From: Ophiostoma sp. CBS 140.51
Taxonomy: Eukaryota; Ascomycota; Sordariomycetes; Ophiostomatales; Ophiostomataceae
Length of the DNA: 64,000 nucleotides
Reading direction: 5' to 3'
Assembly (NCBI GenBank): GCA_029298735.1
Contig: JANSLP010000026.1
Coordinates: forward strand, 124,001 to 188,000
Shown here: in pieces, positions 44,897-57,300 of the stretch
How the letters are laid out: every line of letters begins with the position of its first letter
Numbering within the stretch: position 1 is the first letter of the stretch
Made by a program: the position numbers and the translations under genes
Notes under the pieces: generated by a model
Told to the model about the DNA's origin: nothing
The model's database searches: none
What the model saw: only the letters and a program-made list of their open reading frames with translations

Positions 44897-46616
44897 CTAT
44901 GCACCGATGGTGCTTTCGTCTCCGCTGTAGCCGTCGCCTGGAGCATGGCCGTTTTCCGTTGAGTCAATGGTTAATAAGTCTGCGTCATTGCCGCCAATTC
45001 GCTCGGCTTGCTCTTCTGCCGTCGGTTTCCGGGCTGTCAGCACGCGGAGCGAGATGTTGAGGCTGTTTGGCGACACCGAAGGGTCCATGGCCCTCTCTTT
45101 AATCTCTTGGCAGACTTCCTTGCACATTTCGCGAGCACGATCAGGATCCCATTCCAGGTATTTGGTGAGAAGTCGCAACGATCCGGCTTCGACTGTGTAT
45201 AAGCAAGCAACGAGCCATATCTTGGCGACGTAGTCGTTGCGTGCGTTGAGCGGGAAAGCATGCTCGGAAATTTTGACATCAATAAAGCCTAAGCGCTCAA
45301 GCCGCTCAGCCTCCAGGTGGTGTGTGCCGCGGCGCCTTCCTGCCTTGATCGAAGCTTCGTCGATGGCACGTGCAAATTCGTGTATTCGTGCGTCCACCGG
45401 GAAAGAGGAGAGAAAGTTCTGTGTTTGGCCAGTCTGGTCGTGAAAGTCAAGACACTCGATATAGCCTCCTGGCTTGAGGCAGCTGAGTGCCTCGCGGAAA
45501 ATAAAGTCCCAATCGGCAAAGGCGCCTGCCATGTCCCGTAGATGAACAAGGTCGACGGTATCCTCAGGGCGCATCCATTCGACCTTATGCACGTCAGAAT
45601 TCCACTGTTTCGTGATAAAAAAAGACAGGGACGAAAGAGTTGCATTGTTTCAGTACAGGGAGATTACTAACCTCGCAGTCGTCGACCTCAAAAAATACAT
45701 TGTAAGGTACAGCCGTGGGTTGGATGGCTGAGATGTCCACTCCAACAACCTCGCATGAAGGAAAATCCTCGGCCATTCCAATCGCCCACTCACCGGTACC
45801 GGTTCCAATATCGAGAATATATGTGGGGTCTTCAAGCGGGACAGACGTGAGTTTTTCTTTGAAGACATTCCAGAATACCTGGTGCACAACGCGCAAACGA
45901 TCTTGTTCGGTGACGTCGTTTGGGAAGATATAGTCGCCACAGTAGCGACGACCGTTTTCCATGACATAGTCAAGCTCTTCTTCGTATAAAGAGCGGGAAG
46001 AAGAGTTACTAGACGGTTGACAAACAAAGGTCAGCATGTGGAATGATGAGCCAATGGACGTGCCGCGCTTGCTTTGACTCTTTTTTTTGGCTGGAAAGGA
46101 ATAGCACATAGATAGCACTTACATGGTCGCAGCGTCAACCCGGTCCACCCGGTAAAGAACCGGAATAGCGGGATACTGGCTGGCGGCATATATCGACTCC
46201 ATCGGCTCGCCGTCCTCATCGTCCACCTCGAGAATATTCTCGCTCATCTCTGTGTCTGGTTCGGGAAGCGGTATGTTTTCTGTGTCGGCCAGTTCTTCTT
46301 CTATGCGCAGTTCGTCAACGAGAAGAGAGACGTGCTCCGATATGCTCAGTCCGCTGTGTAAACTGCTTGCCACTGCCCGGCTTGGTGATGTCGAGTCCCG
46401 CTGTCCTGAGTGTTCTGAGCACTGTGATCGCAGTTGCTCGTTGTCGTTTGGTCCTGATGCGGTGCCGTCAAGGCTGTTCGCCAAAACGTTATCCGTTGCC
46501 AATCCTCCTAGTGCCGTCGACTCGGTGTCAACGGTCTGGCCTTGTTCCTTCCCGTGGTCGCCTTGTTGATCCGATCCATGGGCGCGGGGAAATGTGTCAA
46601 CGTCGCTCGTTTGCAT
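44897..46616 (-). CDS. LaeA/UMTA-like SAM-dependent methyltransferase
   Basis: Exons on the minus strand are 46616-46123, 46008-45672 and 45604-44897 (introns of 114 and 67 nt; donors GTAAGT and GTTAGT), giving 512 aa. Residues 1-160 are disordered and Glu/Asp/Ser-rich. The methyltransferase core starts with YVMENGRRYCGDYIFPND, typical of the fungal LaeA/UMTA/TAM group. Motif I is DIGTGTGEW (231-239), then VVGVDISAIQP (motif II region), FEVDDCEW at the second junction, VHLRDMAGAF and LKPGGYIECLDF (post-I motifs). All SAM-binding elements look intact. The substrate is unknown. LaeA itself regulates secondary metabolism, but this subfamily is large and no biosynthetic cluster is visible nearby. 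A good 3' splice site (CCCCTTTTTCAG) 21 nt upstream of the ATG hints at a 5'UTR intron whose donor I could not place. Confidence 0.88.
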
Positions 46617-49600
46617 CTCCTGCCGAGATCAAGGTCCGTTTTCGAGTCTGAAAAAGGGGGGAATTAACACGAGTCCCGAATCCTAGGTTCCGAGTCCACG
46701 GCCAGATGTCCTCCAGGTCCAGTTTGTTTGTATGGTCTGTTGTCCTTTTTCCCAAATTAATCAGGTGTGTGTCCGACTCTTTCCGTTCATGTGGCGCAAA
46801 TGTCGTGAAGGTATCCCCGGCGGTTGATAGCCTCCTCTCGCGACGGAAACAGAAGAACGACACTCGTCCAAGGCCAAAAGTATCGGGGCAATGCTGTGAG
46901 GTGTGGCGTTGGGTATCTTGCTGACGCAAGTTGAAGGTCGCAAAGGTTATAACGAGTCCAGAAGGTCGATAGAAAGCCGACCAAAGTAGAGAGTTGAACA
47001 CAACAAGAACACAAAGGCTGTGGCTCAGAGAATGTTCCGCGGTCTTGTACGAGGCGAGTCGCAAACGAGGGCGCAATTGGCTGAGTGAGATCGCACAGGG
47101 GAAAGGCTTTCGTGTCTCAGCTATGGCGAAAAGGTTGAGACGAACGAAAAAAGGGTGAAAGGCAGAGCAAATCGGAAAGACTGGTCTGGGCTTGCTGAAG
47201 ACGAACACAGGCTGTGAAAGCGTGTGAGACGTCTGGAGAGACGAAAAAGAGAAGGGGAGCCGGCGAGACTGGTGAATACAAAGTGTCACGAAGCTTGCGC
47301 ACACGACACAGTCAACAGATGTGAACGAGTTGACGACAGGCAAACAACAAAGTTGCAAAGATGTCAGAAGAAAACAAGAACAAGTAGTGTGAGGGAAGGA
47401 AAATAATAAAATAGCAAAGTGGCGACCGTTGCAGAAAAAGAAAGCAGAGACACAGGGCCGGGTCAAGTCCAAAGTCGACCAGCGAGGAGGCAAAGGCCAG
47501 CATAAAAGCCCGGTATAAGCGCCGCACAGCGCACGTTTATTGACGTGCCCTCCCTCACTCTCTACACAAAGTGCAGTGCGTCGTAGGTCGTACTTTGCAG
47601 GTCATCGCGCGGTACTCCCGTCGCAAAGCAAAGCAACAAAGGCTCCGGTCCCGAGTGAGTTTTCCTAGGTCTTCTGTCCTGGAAATCCGAGAAATCCTGG
47701 GTTCGTGCTGTGAGGGGCGAGGGGAGGCAGGCCCGTTGAGATACGACAGAACAAGAGCAGGTTAGTGCGGCCGCCAGAGGGGAGAAGGGCGCGTTCAAAG
47801 AGGGTCCTGGACCTTATCCTGGTCGGGCTGGGGCTGGGTTAAGTTGGGGGGTTGCGAGCGAAGGAGGCGATGTGGGAAAGCTGCTGAAAAGATGTGGTGC
47901 AGATGCAGTATGTAAATACGTCGTATGTACTTCGAGAATCGGTGCTCAGTTAGGAAGTTGACTGCTTGTGAGATGAAAGGGAAAGAGCGTCCAAGTATTA
48001 TCATGGTACGAAGGAAAGGGCAGGCATGACCAACAAGCCAACACATAACACGGTCTTGTCTCTCTCCGACATCCCTTCGTGCAGTTTTTCAAAGACACAA
48101 CAGGCACAACAGACAAATACAGAAACAACAAACAAGCTCCTGTCTTTCTGGCTGAACACGCCGACAGCACTAGCACGAAATGGAAAATAGAGAACAGGCG
48201 CCAATGGGCGGGATGCGCCAGAGCTGTGACCCTATTTGGGGGCCGTGGGTGTGGGGCAAGCGTCAGGGGTGCTCTTTCCACTTTTCTTTCTTTTCTTGTG
48301 CACTTGCTGCATACGGCAAGTTACCCAGGTTGAACTAGGCTCTGTCGTGCCCCGTTGTCGCACTCTGACATGGCCAGCTGGGCAGCTGCGATGGGAAACG
48401 CCGAGACGCTCTTGCCCTATCTCGCCTGTGCTCCTCGTTTCTCTCGTCTGCTCTTTCCTTCTTTCTCTCGTGGCCGTTCTTGGTTCGGAACCTGAGAATG
48501 TACACATGTGTGAACGTGTGCACTTTCCGTCTAACTGTCTGTTAGTCTCGCTTGTGCCTTTCGTTCCTGCCTCGCCGGCCCCCCAACCCGCTCGCGATTT
48601 CGCTTCGCTCCCCGGTTCCTTCCCTACCGACCGCCCTGTGTGTGTCCAATCCCAGGCCCTGGGGCCCCCACTGGCAGCACGGAGCAAAGCCCCTGAAAGT
48701 GGTACGCTGTTTTCCCGGTGGCCGTCTGCTGGCAGACGCTAGGACGGAAAACAGACTAGCTCGCCTACGACGTTGTGTGCATTTTGGTGACATTTGTGTC
48801 TTTGGTGCCCATTTCTGCCTTTTCTGTTCGCCTGCCCCTGGCTCCTCGCCAGGCCAGGCCCGTGGCGCCAGACGACCCGGCTATCTTAGGGCCCTTTTCT
48901 GTTTGTTAGTGCACTTTCTCGCTATGGACAATGAACAAAAGACTGCAAAGCGCTGTCAGCGGTAACCCTAACCGAGAGCTTCGAAATCAAATTCAAATTC
49001 GACCATCGGGATCATACTTCGCATGGAACGAGTACCGGAGGACTGGGCAGCGAAGAAAAAAGAAAAGAAAGCAAAAATAAAGAAGGACCCAAAAGAAAAA
49101 TGACCCACGACGTGCTCCTGGGACATGCATCCTGCAAGACAACGGGGAAAACACGACCCAGCAAATCCAAGAGGGCGCAGAAAGACACCCAACGGGGCAG
49201 CCGGAAAGCAGAGCCTGCATAGGGGGAAAGACAGTCTACAGGAGGTGCAGGACAGAGTACCAGCACGTTGTATTCCTGATCTCATTATGCTTGTTCTGTA
49301 CATGTACAAGTTTCAGCGGGAATAAGTACAAGCTTTCAGGGCACGATACAAAGACAAGGCGGGTTTACAAGTGTAAGATATCTTATGAAGTGCATACAAG
49401 TGTATTCATGTCTCCTGGTAAAGTGGCTCGAGTGGCCCTTTTTGCACTTTGCCCCGTCCAAGTGGGCTATCTTACGATACCCTAGGGCGGCCATATTACA
49501 CTTTCTACTTTAAAAGGCGGCTTGTAAAACAAGCGAGTCTGGACGGATGACCTCAAAAGAAAGAGGGGCTGTCGCAAACAAGAAATAAACACGGACGAAC

Positions 49601-52600
49601 TCGATCGACCTTGGTTGGGAGCATCTGCTACGCTGTTAGATATTCGATGTGTACATGGAGAGTGCGGCTCGGCTACGACTTGGGATAAAGCTCAGCTGAT
49701 TATGGGGGCCAGAAAAGTGACCGATCAAGGGCCAACGAAACAACGAAATAACGGTTCGGGGAGCAAATAGAACCAACAGTCGGCGAACATAAGATTCGTA
49801 GAAGCTGGCAATATCCCGATCGCGGTTGGTTTGCGGTAGGAGTAATGTGGCCTGGCCAGGCCCTGGAAACCAAGAGAGGGACATAGCGCACACAGCACAC
49901 CACAGACATGGGCAAAGGAAAGTCAACAGACCGAGCGCGCCTCGTGGGGATCGACAACGCGCCGCGCACAGCGCAAAGCGGAAACCCAGGCGGAAGAGCC
50001 GGGGCAGTGGTCGGACGCGCTGTCTCGCTGTTGGGTTATTTAAATGATTGCCAGCGTGGCAGGCAAATGCACCCTTCCCCAGCTGTGCACGAGCAGTTTT
50101 CAATCCCGGAAATGGGCAAATTGGAAAACGAGAAACAGACCGGCCAGGGCCAGCTTCCAAAGAACAGACGAAACGAAGGGTGTAGGATGGAAGGGAGTAT
50201 TCAAAAATAGACTACCGTTTACTAAAGAGGTGAATGTCACTGTCCATGTCCAGTCCACAAGAATACTGGAGTTTATCTTGACAACGGACGATCTTAAAAT
50301 TATGTGCCGGACCATGGGGAGATCCATCGAATAATACAGGTGCAGAAAAGGTGAGTAGGGCCGTGAAATCAAAACTGTGCAGAGCATTATACTCGCTGTG
50401 GAAAATAAAGGCCTCTACTTGGAACGTGAGCTTGTCAAGATGAACAACATGCACACAGTACATTCTGCTTAATTCAGAGTACGACGTAGTGCAGATGAAG
50501 TTTGGCACTCTCGTTCGGACAACACCTAAAGATAGCAACAGAAGTGCCAAAAAGGGATAAACAAAAGGAAGGCTGCACTTCGGGGTAAACGTCAAGGAGC
50601 ACAATGGAAGGCTACCTAAATAAAAAGGCCGAGCGGCACAGCTTCTGTTATTTCTTTGGTTCGAACCAACCCGTGTATTCCAGCGGCAACAATAAAGCAA
50701 AGGAAACAATGCCATGGTTCTAATGTTCCAGTCTTTCTTTTACCTCACTACTGCCTGCCCGTTTTTCACTTTGTACGTAGTATGTCTGTTCCCATTCTAC
50801 AACTTTCAAGTATACAGAGTATGCGCAACCGTCTTTTCATCCCCTCCCGACGCACTGGGTCCCGTTTCGCTGCTTGCCGAGCCCGTCTCTTCTGTGTTAG
50901 TCAGGCCTGACAAGAATTGCATGCATGTGGGCAGGTATGGGTTTTTAATATATCGAGTACATGGTTTTCGCTTGTCATTGTTTCTGCTCCTTACCCTCCT
51001 TACTCTCCTGCCCTCCCCCCTTTTCTCGGGAGCCGTGCCGCCCCAGTAGCCAGGGGGCCAGATGCAGTGTAGATTAAATATAGAATGCTCATCGTCGAAA
51101 TCTGATTTGTTTTCTGCCGACAGACGCCCTGCCGTGTCTGTGTTCCCGTCTCTGACCTTTTTGTTTCTCGACAATTACTACCGCCCTCCGGGCCGACTAT
51201 ATCAAGAGCTTAGAAATCGAAATCAGATACATCTTGAAGAAAGGTTGAATAAAGTGAGAGAGGGGGGGCCAAGCACTGTAACCGATTGAAACGTATCATC
51301 AAGATGCAATTTTTTCCTGTCTAGAACCATCGAGATGTTGTTCGGTCCGGTAAATATGTGCTAAACAACACAAACAAACTCGCCGGCGGCAAGAAGAGGG
51401 ACAGTCCAGTGTAGCACACGTGCAGAAAACCCGGCCAGGCCGAAAGTAGATAATGGTTCAAGCATGTTGTGCTATTGTTATCATGTCAGAAGCTGCAACC
51501 GTCTGGCACTTGTCACCTCTCGCAAGATCACACAACATTGTAGCTACATATGTACGGGAAGCAGCATAATGTTTGAAGTACGGATCTCATGCAGCATCTC
51601 ACAGGCTCTACATGTATTATTCAAAGGGATGCACATATACTAGTGTACTTTGTTGACCACAACAGTACAGTTTAGTCCACTTTAGGCAACCCGCCGTCTG
51701 TTCGTACTTCCTCGCAAATCTTATTTGGTGGTGTTAAGGACGGCAGAGTCAGATAGTGTTAAGTGAACAACACAGAGCAATGGTAGGTGGAAGAATAGAG
51801 TAAATACCTATTGTGGCATCAAGCCATCCAATTGCAAGGGGAAGGATCGAGGGGCGCTGGCCGGGCCCTGCGCATCATATGTTGTAGGCACAATGGCCAG
51901 TCCAGGCCAGTCCAGTCCAGCCAGACATATTGTGAGCACGCTTAACATCGAGTATCTGCAGTACACGTGGAATAAAAGTCACGGAGCTTTGTCGTGTCAA
52001 CACTAGGCGAGGAAGATGTTCACGGTTGTCGGGCGTGTAAGTGGTGTTCGTAATGGACCTGTGTACAGCCCGCGGACATCAGTGACAAGACTTGGTATGA
52101 CGGACCAGCAAATCTAATCTACATTGTGGTGCAAACATTCTGCAACAAAGGTGCTAAGCGATTTCATAAAATGGAAGCGGTCGACAAATGATTATTATAT
52201 ATCCAAGTGACGGACATATAAAAGGTCTATTAAAAAGATTTTCCAAAAATAAAAAAAGAGTGAAAAAAAGACGAAAGGAAACAAAAGTCTACAACAAAAT
52301 TTGCTACTGTCCAAAAATAAAGCTGTTTCGCGTTGACAAAAAATAAAGAGGATGAGCTCCTCCTCTTAAAACCCAATCGTGATATACCCAAAATATAGTC
52401 GTCATCTAGACCTGTCTTAACCAACCACGTTTATCCAACCACATTTCTTCTCCTGGTTCTTGTCTCAATCATAGTCTATGATTTTCCCTTTGCCCTGCCG
52501 GCGCTGGCAACGCCAATCAAACCGGGCCGCCTGGGTTACGTTATTGTTGAGTTGACAACCTTGCCGTAGCAGGCGACACCCAGTGTTGACGTACGCCGCC

Positions 52601-52758
52601 TCCAGGGAGACAGGGCGGCCATAAACAGCCCGGTCGCTATTAGGTTGCGTGCAGCTGCCAAGCTCATCCCTCTAACTTTTAGAGGCGGGCCGGCTCCTTT
52701 CTCTCTTGAAGAATTGCAGCAGCAGCGGCCACGACTTTGTCGGCCATACAGTAGTCGC
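46617..52758. other. 6.1-kb gene-poor region
   Basis: Between the methyltransferase 5' end and the 3' end of the UDP-glucose 4,6-dehydratase gene. The left kilobase is pyrimidine-rich in minus sense (methyltransferase leader); its 298-codon minus frame starts with TTG and is compositional. The middle is mixed, and the right 1.5 kb is more AT-rich. A GGCCAGTCCA decamer is tandemly duplicated at 51,895-51,914. I found no transposon ends, no degenerate coding family and no RNA gene. Confidence 0.5.
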
Positions 52759-54399
52759 TTAAGCGGTCTTAGAGGCCTCGGTGGGCTGGGGGCTGTCCGA
52801 GACGGGCTCCTTGTCGGACATGATGAGGCGGTCGACAACGACGGGGAAGGGGCTGAGGACCTTGCCGATGTTGCCCCACCACTGCTCACCGAACTTCTTG
52901 TACCAGTCGACGGTGATGCGCAGGCCGTCGGCGAAGCTGGTCTTCTGCTCCCAGCCGAGTTGGCGCAGCTTGGTGCCGTCGACAGCGTAACGGTGATCGT
53001 TGAAGGGACGGTCGTGGGTGTACTTGACCCACTTCTTGAACTCCTCGGGGGTATCGTGGGGAATGCCGACCTGCTTCAGCAGGTGGCTGCACAGCTCCAG
53101 GTTGGAGATCTCGTCGTACGAGCCGACGTTGTAGATCTGGCCAATCTCACCCTTGTGCATGATGGTGTCGAAGGCATCGGCAGCATCACCGGCGAACAGG
53201 TAGCGACGGGTGGGGCTACCGTCGCCGTGCAGGACGACAGGCTCACCACGGTTCAGCAGGCAGGTGAACTTGGGGATGACCTCTGTAGAAGTGGTTAGCA
53301 AACAGGTCCAGCGAAGGGGGCACGCGCTACGCGAGGCTAGTTAAAAAGGGAGAAAGACTCACTCTCGGGATACTGGTGGGGGCCGTAGACGTTGTTGCTG
53401 CGGACGATGATAGCGGGCAGCTTGAAGGACTTCATGTACGAGTGCACCAGCATCTCAGCGGCTGCCTTGGAGGCAGCGTAGGGGTTGGTGGGGGCCAGGA
53501 TGCTGGTCTCCAGCAGGTCGTCGTCCTCATCCTTGACCTCACCGTAGACCTCGTCGGTGGAGATGTGGATGAAGCGCTTGATGCCAACCTTCTTGGCACC
53601 CTCGAGCAGGACGTGGGTGCCGTAGACGTTGGTGTGGGTAAAACCGTAGGAGTTACCGAAGCTCAGGTCGACGTGCGACTGGGCGGCAAAGTGGAAGATA
53701 GTGTCGATGTTGTAGCGCTCCAGGCAGTCCACGACCTCGGAGGGGTTGGTGATGTCACCCTGGTAGAAGGTGAAGTTGCGCTTGTCGTTCAGGGCGCGGG
53801 TGTTGTTCAGCGACGCGCAGTAGTCAAGCTTGTCAAAGGAGACAATGTTGTACGCGTTGGGGTAGGTGAGGGTAAGGTGGCGCACGAGCCAGCAAGCACT
53901 GGAAGAAGGCAATAGTTTAGTATTTGCATTGTTGACGTTGTCGACATTGTCTGATTGCAATGAAGCTTTGCCACAAGGCTTTGCGCTTCAATTGAGCAAC
54001 GAGGGGCAAGACAAAAAAGAAGGGTCGTGCCCCTCGAGGCTGCCGCGACCGCTCTTTAAAAGCGGGACGGCCCAAAGAGCGGGAGAGGGGAAACAGGCAC
54101 GTACATGAAGCCAGCACCGCCCGTGATCATAATGTTCTTGACATCGGGAAGAGGCTCGTACTTGGTGCTGCCGGTCAGGACCGGAGCATCCTTCCAGACG
54201 CCGAACTCCTCGAAGAAGTTTGCGCGGCGGCCAGCTGTTGGAGGAGCGGTGAGGGTCAGTCTATCTGCTATTTTGACGGGAGGAGGGGTAAAGGGGTAAG
54301 AAGTGGTCGGTGCTCCCAGATGCGAAAAAAAGCTGGAGGAGCACACAACAGGTTGGGGAACGTACAGTCCTGGCCATTGGAGTACAGAGGAGAAGCCAT
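52759..54399 (-). CDS. UDP-glucose 4,6-dehydratase (RmlB-like, UDP-rhamnose pathway)
   Basis: Extended SDR enzyme expected to convert UDP-glucose to UDP-4-keto-6-deoxyglucose, the first step to UDP-L-rhamnose in fungi such as Magnaporthe and Botrytis. Exons on the minus strand are 54399-54366, 54234-54105, 53898-53363 and 53282-52759 (introns of 131, 206 and 80 nt), giving 407 aa. The NAD-binding motif is created across the second junction: MITGGAGFI-ACWLVRHL. Other hallmarks are FHFAAQSHVDLSFGNS, the Thr/Asp/Glu triad in HISTDEVYGE, and catalytic YAASK (NPYAASKAAAE). RSNNVYGPHQYPEKVIPKF is restored by the third junction. C-terminal GDGSPTRRYLFAGDAADA binds the sugar nucleotide. The N-terminal 40 residues are an addition typical of the fungal family. 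Close to dTDP-glucose dehydratase, but fungal homologues use UDP-glucose. Confidence 0.93.
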
Positions 54400-57300
54400 T
54401 GTGTCGGGAGAAGCGATATTGTGCTTGTCAAACGGTAAAAGAGGTTCGTCTGAAGTTGGTGATGCAGAGAAATTCGTGGTTGGGGAGAGATGCAGAAGGG
54501 AAAGAAAGGAAAGCTGCGATAGAGGACAGGTCTGGCGGGGCGGGCGCTGAATTTTGTTGGCGGGTATTGGCTTTAGGGGCAGGAACAGAATTGTGGATTC
54601 TAGCGACTGCTCGTGGGGGGGTGTTTATTGGAAGCTGAGGACTACACGAAGAGGAAAGGTGTTAGCTAGCAAGTGCAGGGGGGTCGACAAGTGGCATGGC
54701 CAAGGTCAGACAAGGACTAGAGATGTTGCAGACGGAAAAGGCGAAGAGCAGCATTGCTCAACAACAACCCTTGTCTCAGAGGCCAAGTCCACAGAGAGTG
54801 GGCTGAAATGACGAACCTGCTGTGTGTGTCGAAAAGCACCGCGATGTCTGTACGGAATAGTCGAAAAACGGATGAAACGAGGGACGAGGGAACTGGCGAG
54901 AGCAAGAATGAAAGCTGCACGACGCGAGAAAGGACACGATGCGAGATATTAGACGATGATGATGATGAGGGATGAAAAAAGGAGACGAGAAAAGGGGCTG
55001 CTAGATGGTAGACAATAGGGGGTGGAAAGAACCACGCACACGCGGGCAAGATTTAGTTATATAAAAAGGACGCCACACTGGGAAAAGGGATGTTCCAAGC
55101 AACGGAAGGAGCGAATGGCATCTTCACGTTCTGGCCGTAGACAGCAGCAACGCCGGTGCAATGTCACTTTTTGCGGTGTTGAGGCGCACCGGTACTTCCA
55201 CCGACCGGCAAGTCAGAAATGATACCAATTCTGTCGATGGAGCAGTCCGCCGCACTACGAGCACAAGTGTAAGATACGATACAAAATGCTCCGTCCAGCG
55301 AGGTGGATGGCATCTATGAGTGGTGGATTACGAGTAGTCTGAGTGGCTGTTGGACAAAAGAAGATACAAGAAAGATACAAAACGGCCACGTATAGCTTGT
55401 GAGATAACTGGGACGGACGGCGGCCGAGTTTTCTCGCGCGGCGGTTGCAAAAAGCTCGTACTGTGAATCCACAGTAGTGAGTAAGATACGGTGATCACTG
55501 AGGACACCGCCGGGATCAACGTGCTCGATGGCGGAGGGGGCGACAAAAAGCCCCTTTCACGAACAAAACTCGTTCGCCTGGGCGTTTCTATTTATTATTA
55601 CGAGGAGGCAAAGACCCCAAATATAGTGGCTGCCGCACACGCTACGAGCCACTACGAGCACTGTGGCCGCTACTTTCCGCGGCGGCGGGCCCGTTTTGGC
55701 GTTTTCGCCAGGTACACCAATGGCGAGAGAGAAGGAGGGGTCAGTTGTTGGGTTGTTCCAACCCACTTGGCACGCAGCCCAGACCGAGACGGTCGTAAAT
55801 GGTAGGAACAATGGAACAAGAAGGCAGGAAGGGTAGCAAAAAGGGAAGGAAGGGTTCTGGGGACTCGATCCTGCTTCCCTATGAAGTTTTGCGTGAAGAA
55901 AGGTAGGAACGAGTGACCGGCGTAGTCATATTGAGGACGACTCGTAATCGTCATAATTTGCTGCAGTCAGACAGAGTGCGACGCACAACGCAAGTACGAC
56001 GTGCGATGTCTGGAAAGAGGCTCCGTCGCCGGTCGTTGCTCACGCTGTGGGCAAGAGATACGAGAGTTTTGATGTCTGTTCCTACCCGGCTTTTGGGAGG
56101 GCATAATTGTACCGTGGTTCCATCCAATGTCACCCCCTTTTTTCGTGCCGAGTTTTTTGTCTCCTTTTTCAGCCTCGTCCTGGGCAAAGAAGAAGAAAAC
56201 AAAAAAATAAAATAAAAAGGAACGAAAGTAATTAAACTCAATTGGCCCTCAAGCTAGCCCTGGCGGATCGATGGACTGCGGGAATGTGCCTGGCTGGGGC
56301 CAGATTGCTTTGTTCTCTTGTTAAAAAAGGCCCAAAAGACACTTCTGTCATCATCCGTCTCAATTTTCCAAGACACGGCGGTGGATGGGATGGCATGTTG
56401 GCCTAGCCGAAAGCAGAAATGGAACATCTCCGTGGGAGACGAGCCGCGACAGTGATAGTGGACACTCTCCCTCGAAAAGGGAGGAAGACAGGGAGAGCAG
56501 GCAAAAGCAAGGCACCTCGAATAGCACGAGAGCGAGACAGCTCCGAGACAGGCAAGGACAACGTCGAAAAACAACGTCGAAGACGGAATATACGTCGATT
56601 GTGCACGAGCTCGACACGATGCTGTGTGACACAAGAAGCATGCGGCATGCAGGCACCGGCTCGTCATTTGCGCACAATAAACGACGTTCACGCGCTGCTC
56701 GTTTCCAGCCGTGTGGCCAGGACAATTTGCTGCATATGAGAAGGTTTGCACCTTGCAATTTACACAGGGCCATCAATAGTGTCATTGACAAACAGACTGT
56801 CCTGTGGACCGTGGGGGAGAGGCGGGACGAGGACAGACATATTCGGCGGATACACAAACACGACACTGACAGCCAAAAAAAAACATGGCGAACACGGGAA
56901 GCGGGCCCACGATGCAAACAGAGCTGAGAGCTCCAGAGCTGTTGCTGAAGCATCGTCATCGGGGCTGAACAACCAGACAAAGAACTTCAAGAAAACGGAG
57001 CCTCAGGTGCACGCACATTCCAGCACCCCCAAGCGAGCAAGCCTGACCAAATTAGTAAACCCATTGAAGGCAGGGATCGATCGCCGCCGTTTTGAAGGAC
57101 AGAAAAGTTTATTAGGAAGCGGCAAGTGATGCATGCAATAAAGATGTCCGCCTTGATCAACACACCCAGCTGTCTCGCCTATGACTCTGGTCTGTTTCTT
57201 GCCTTCTTGCCAGAACGAGTAGCGCACCTACGACGTTGTCCTTGCTGCCAAGCTCTTCACGATTCCTTCCTTGCCGATCTGCCTTGAAATTCCCAATGAT

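Noticed and set aside
46597..47493. 298-codon minus-strand frame upstream of the methyltransferase
   Set aside because: It starts at TTG, and its Phe/Ser/Leu-rich product reflects the pyrimidine-rich leader. It ends just past the methyltransferase ATG in a different frame.
56360..56980. Overlapping sense and antisense frames of 206 and 180 codons
   Set aside because: Mutually antisense, no domain, Arg/Ser-rich, no leader or splice context. Compositional.
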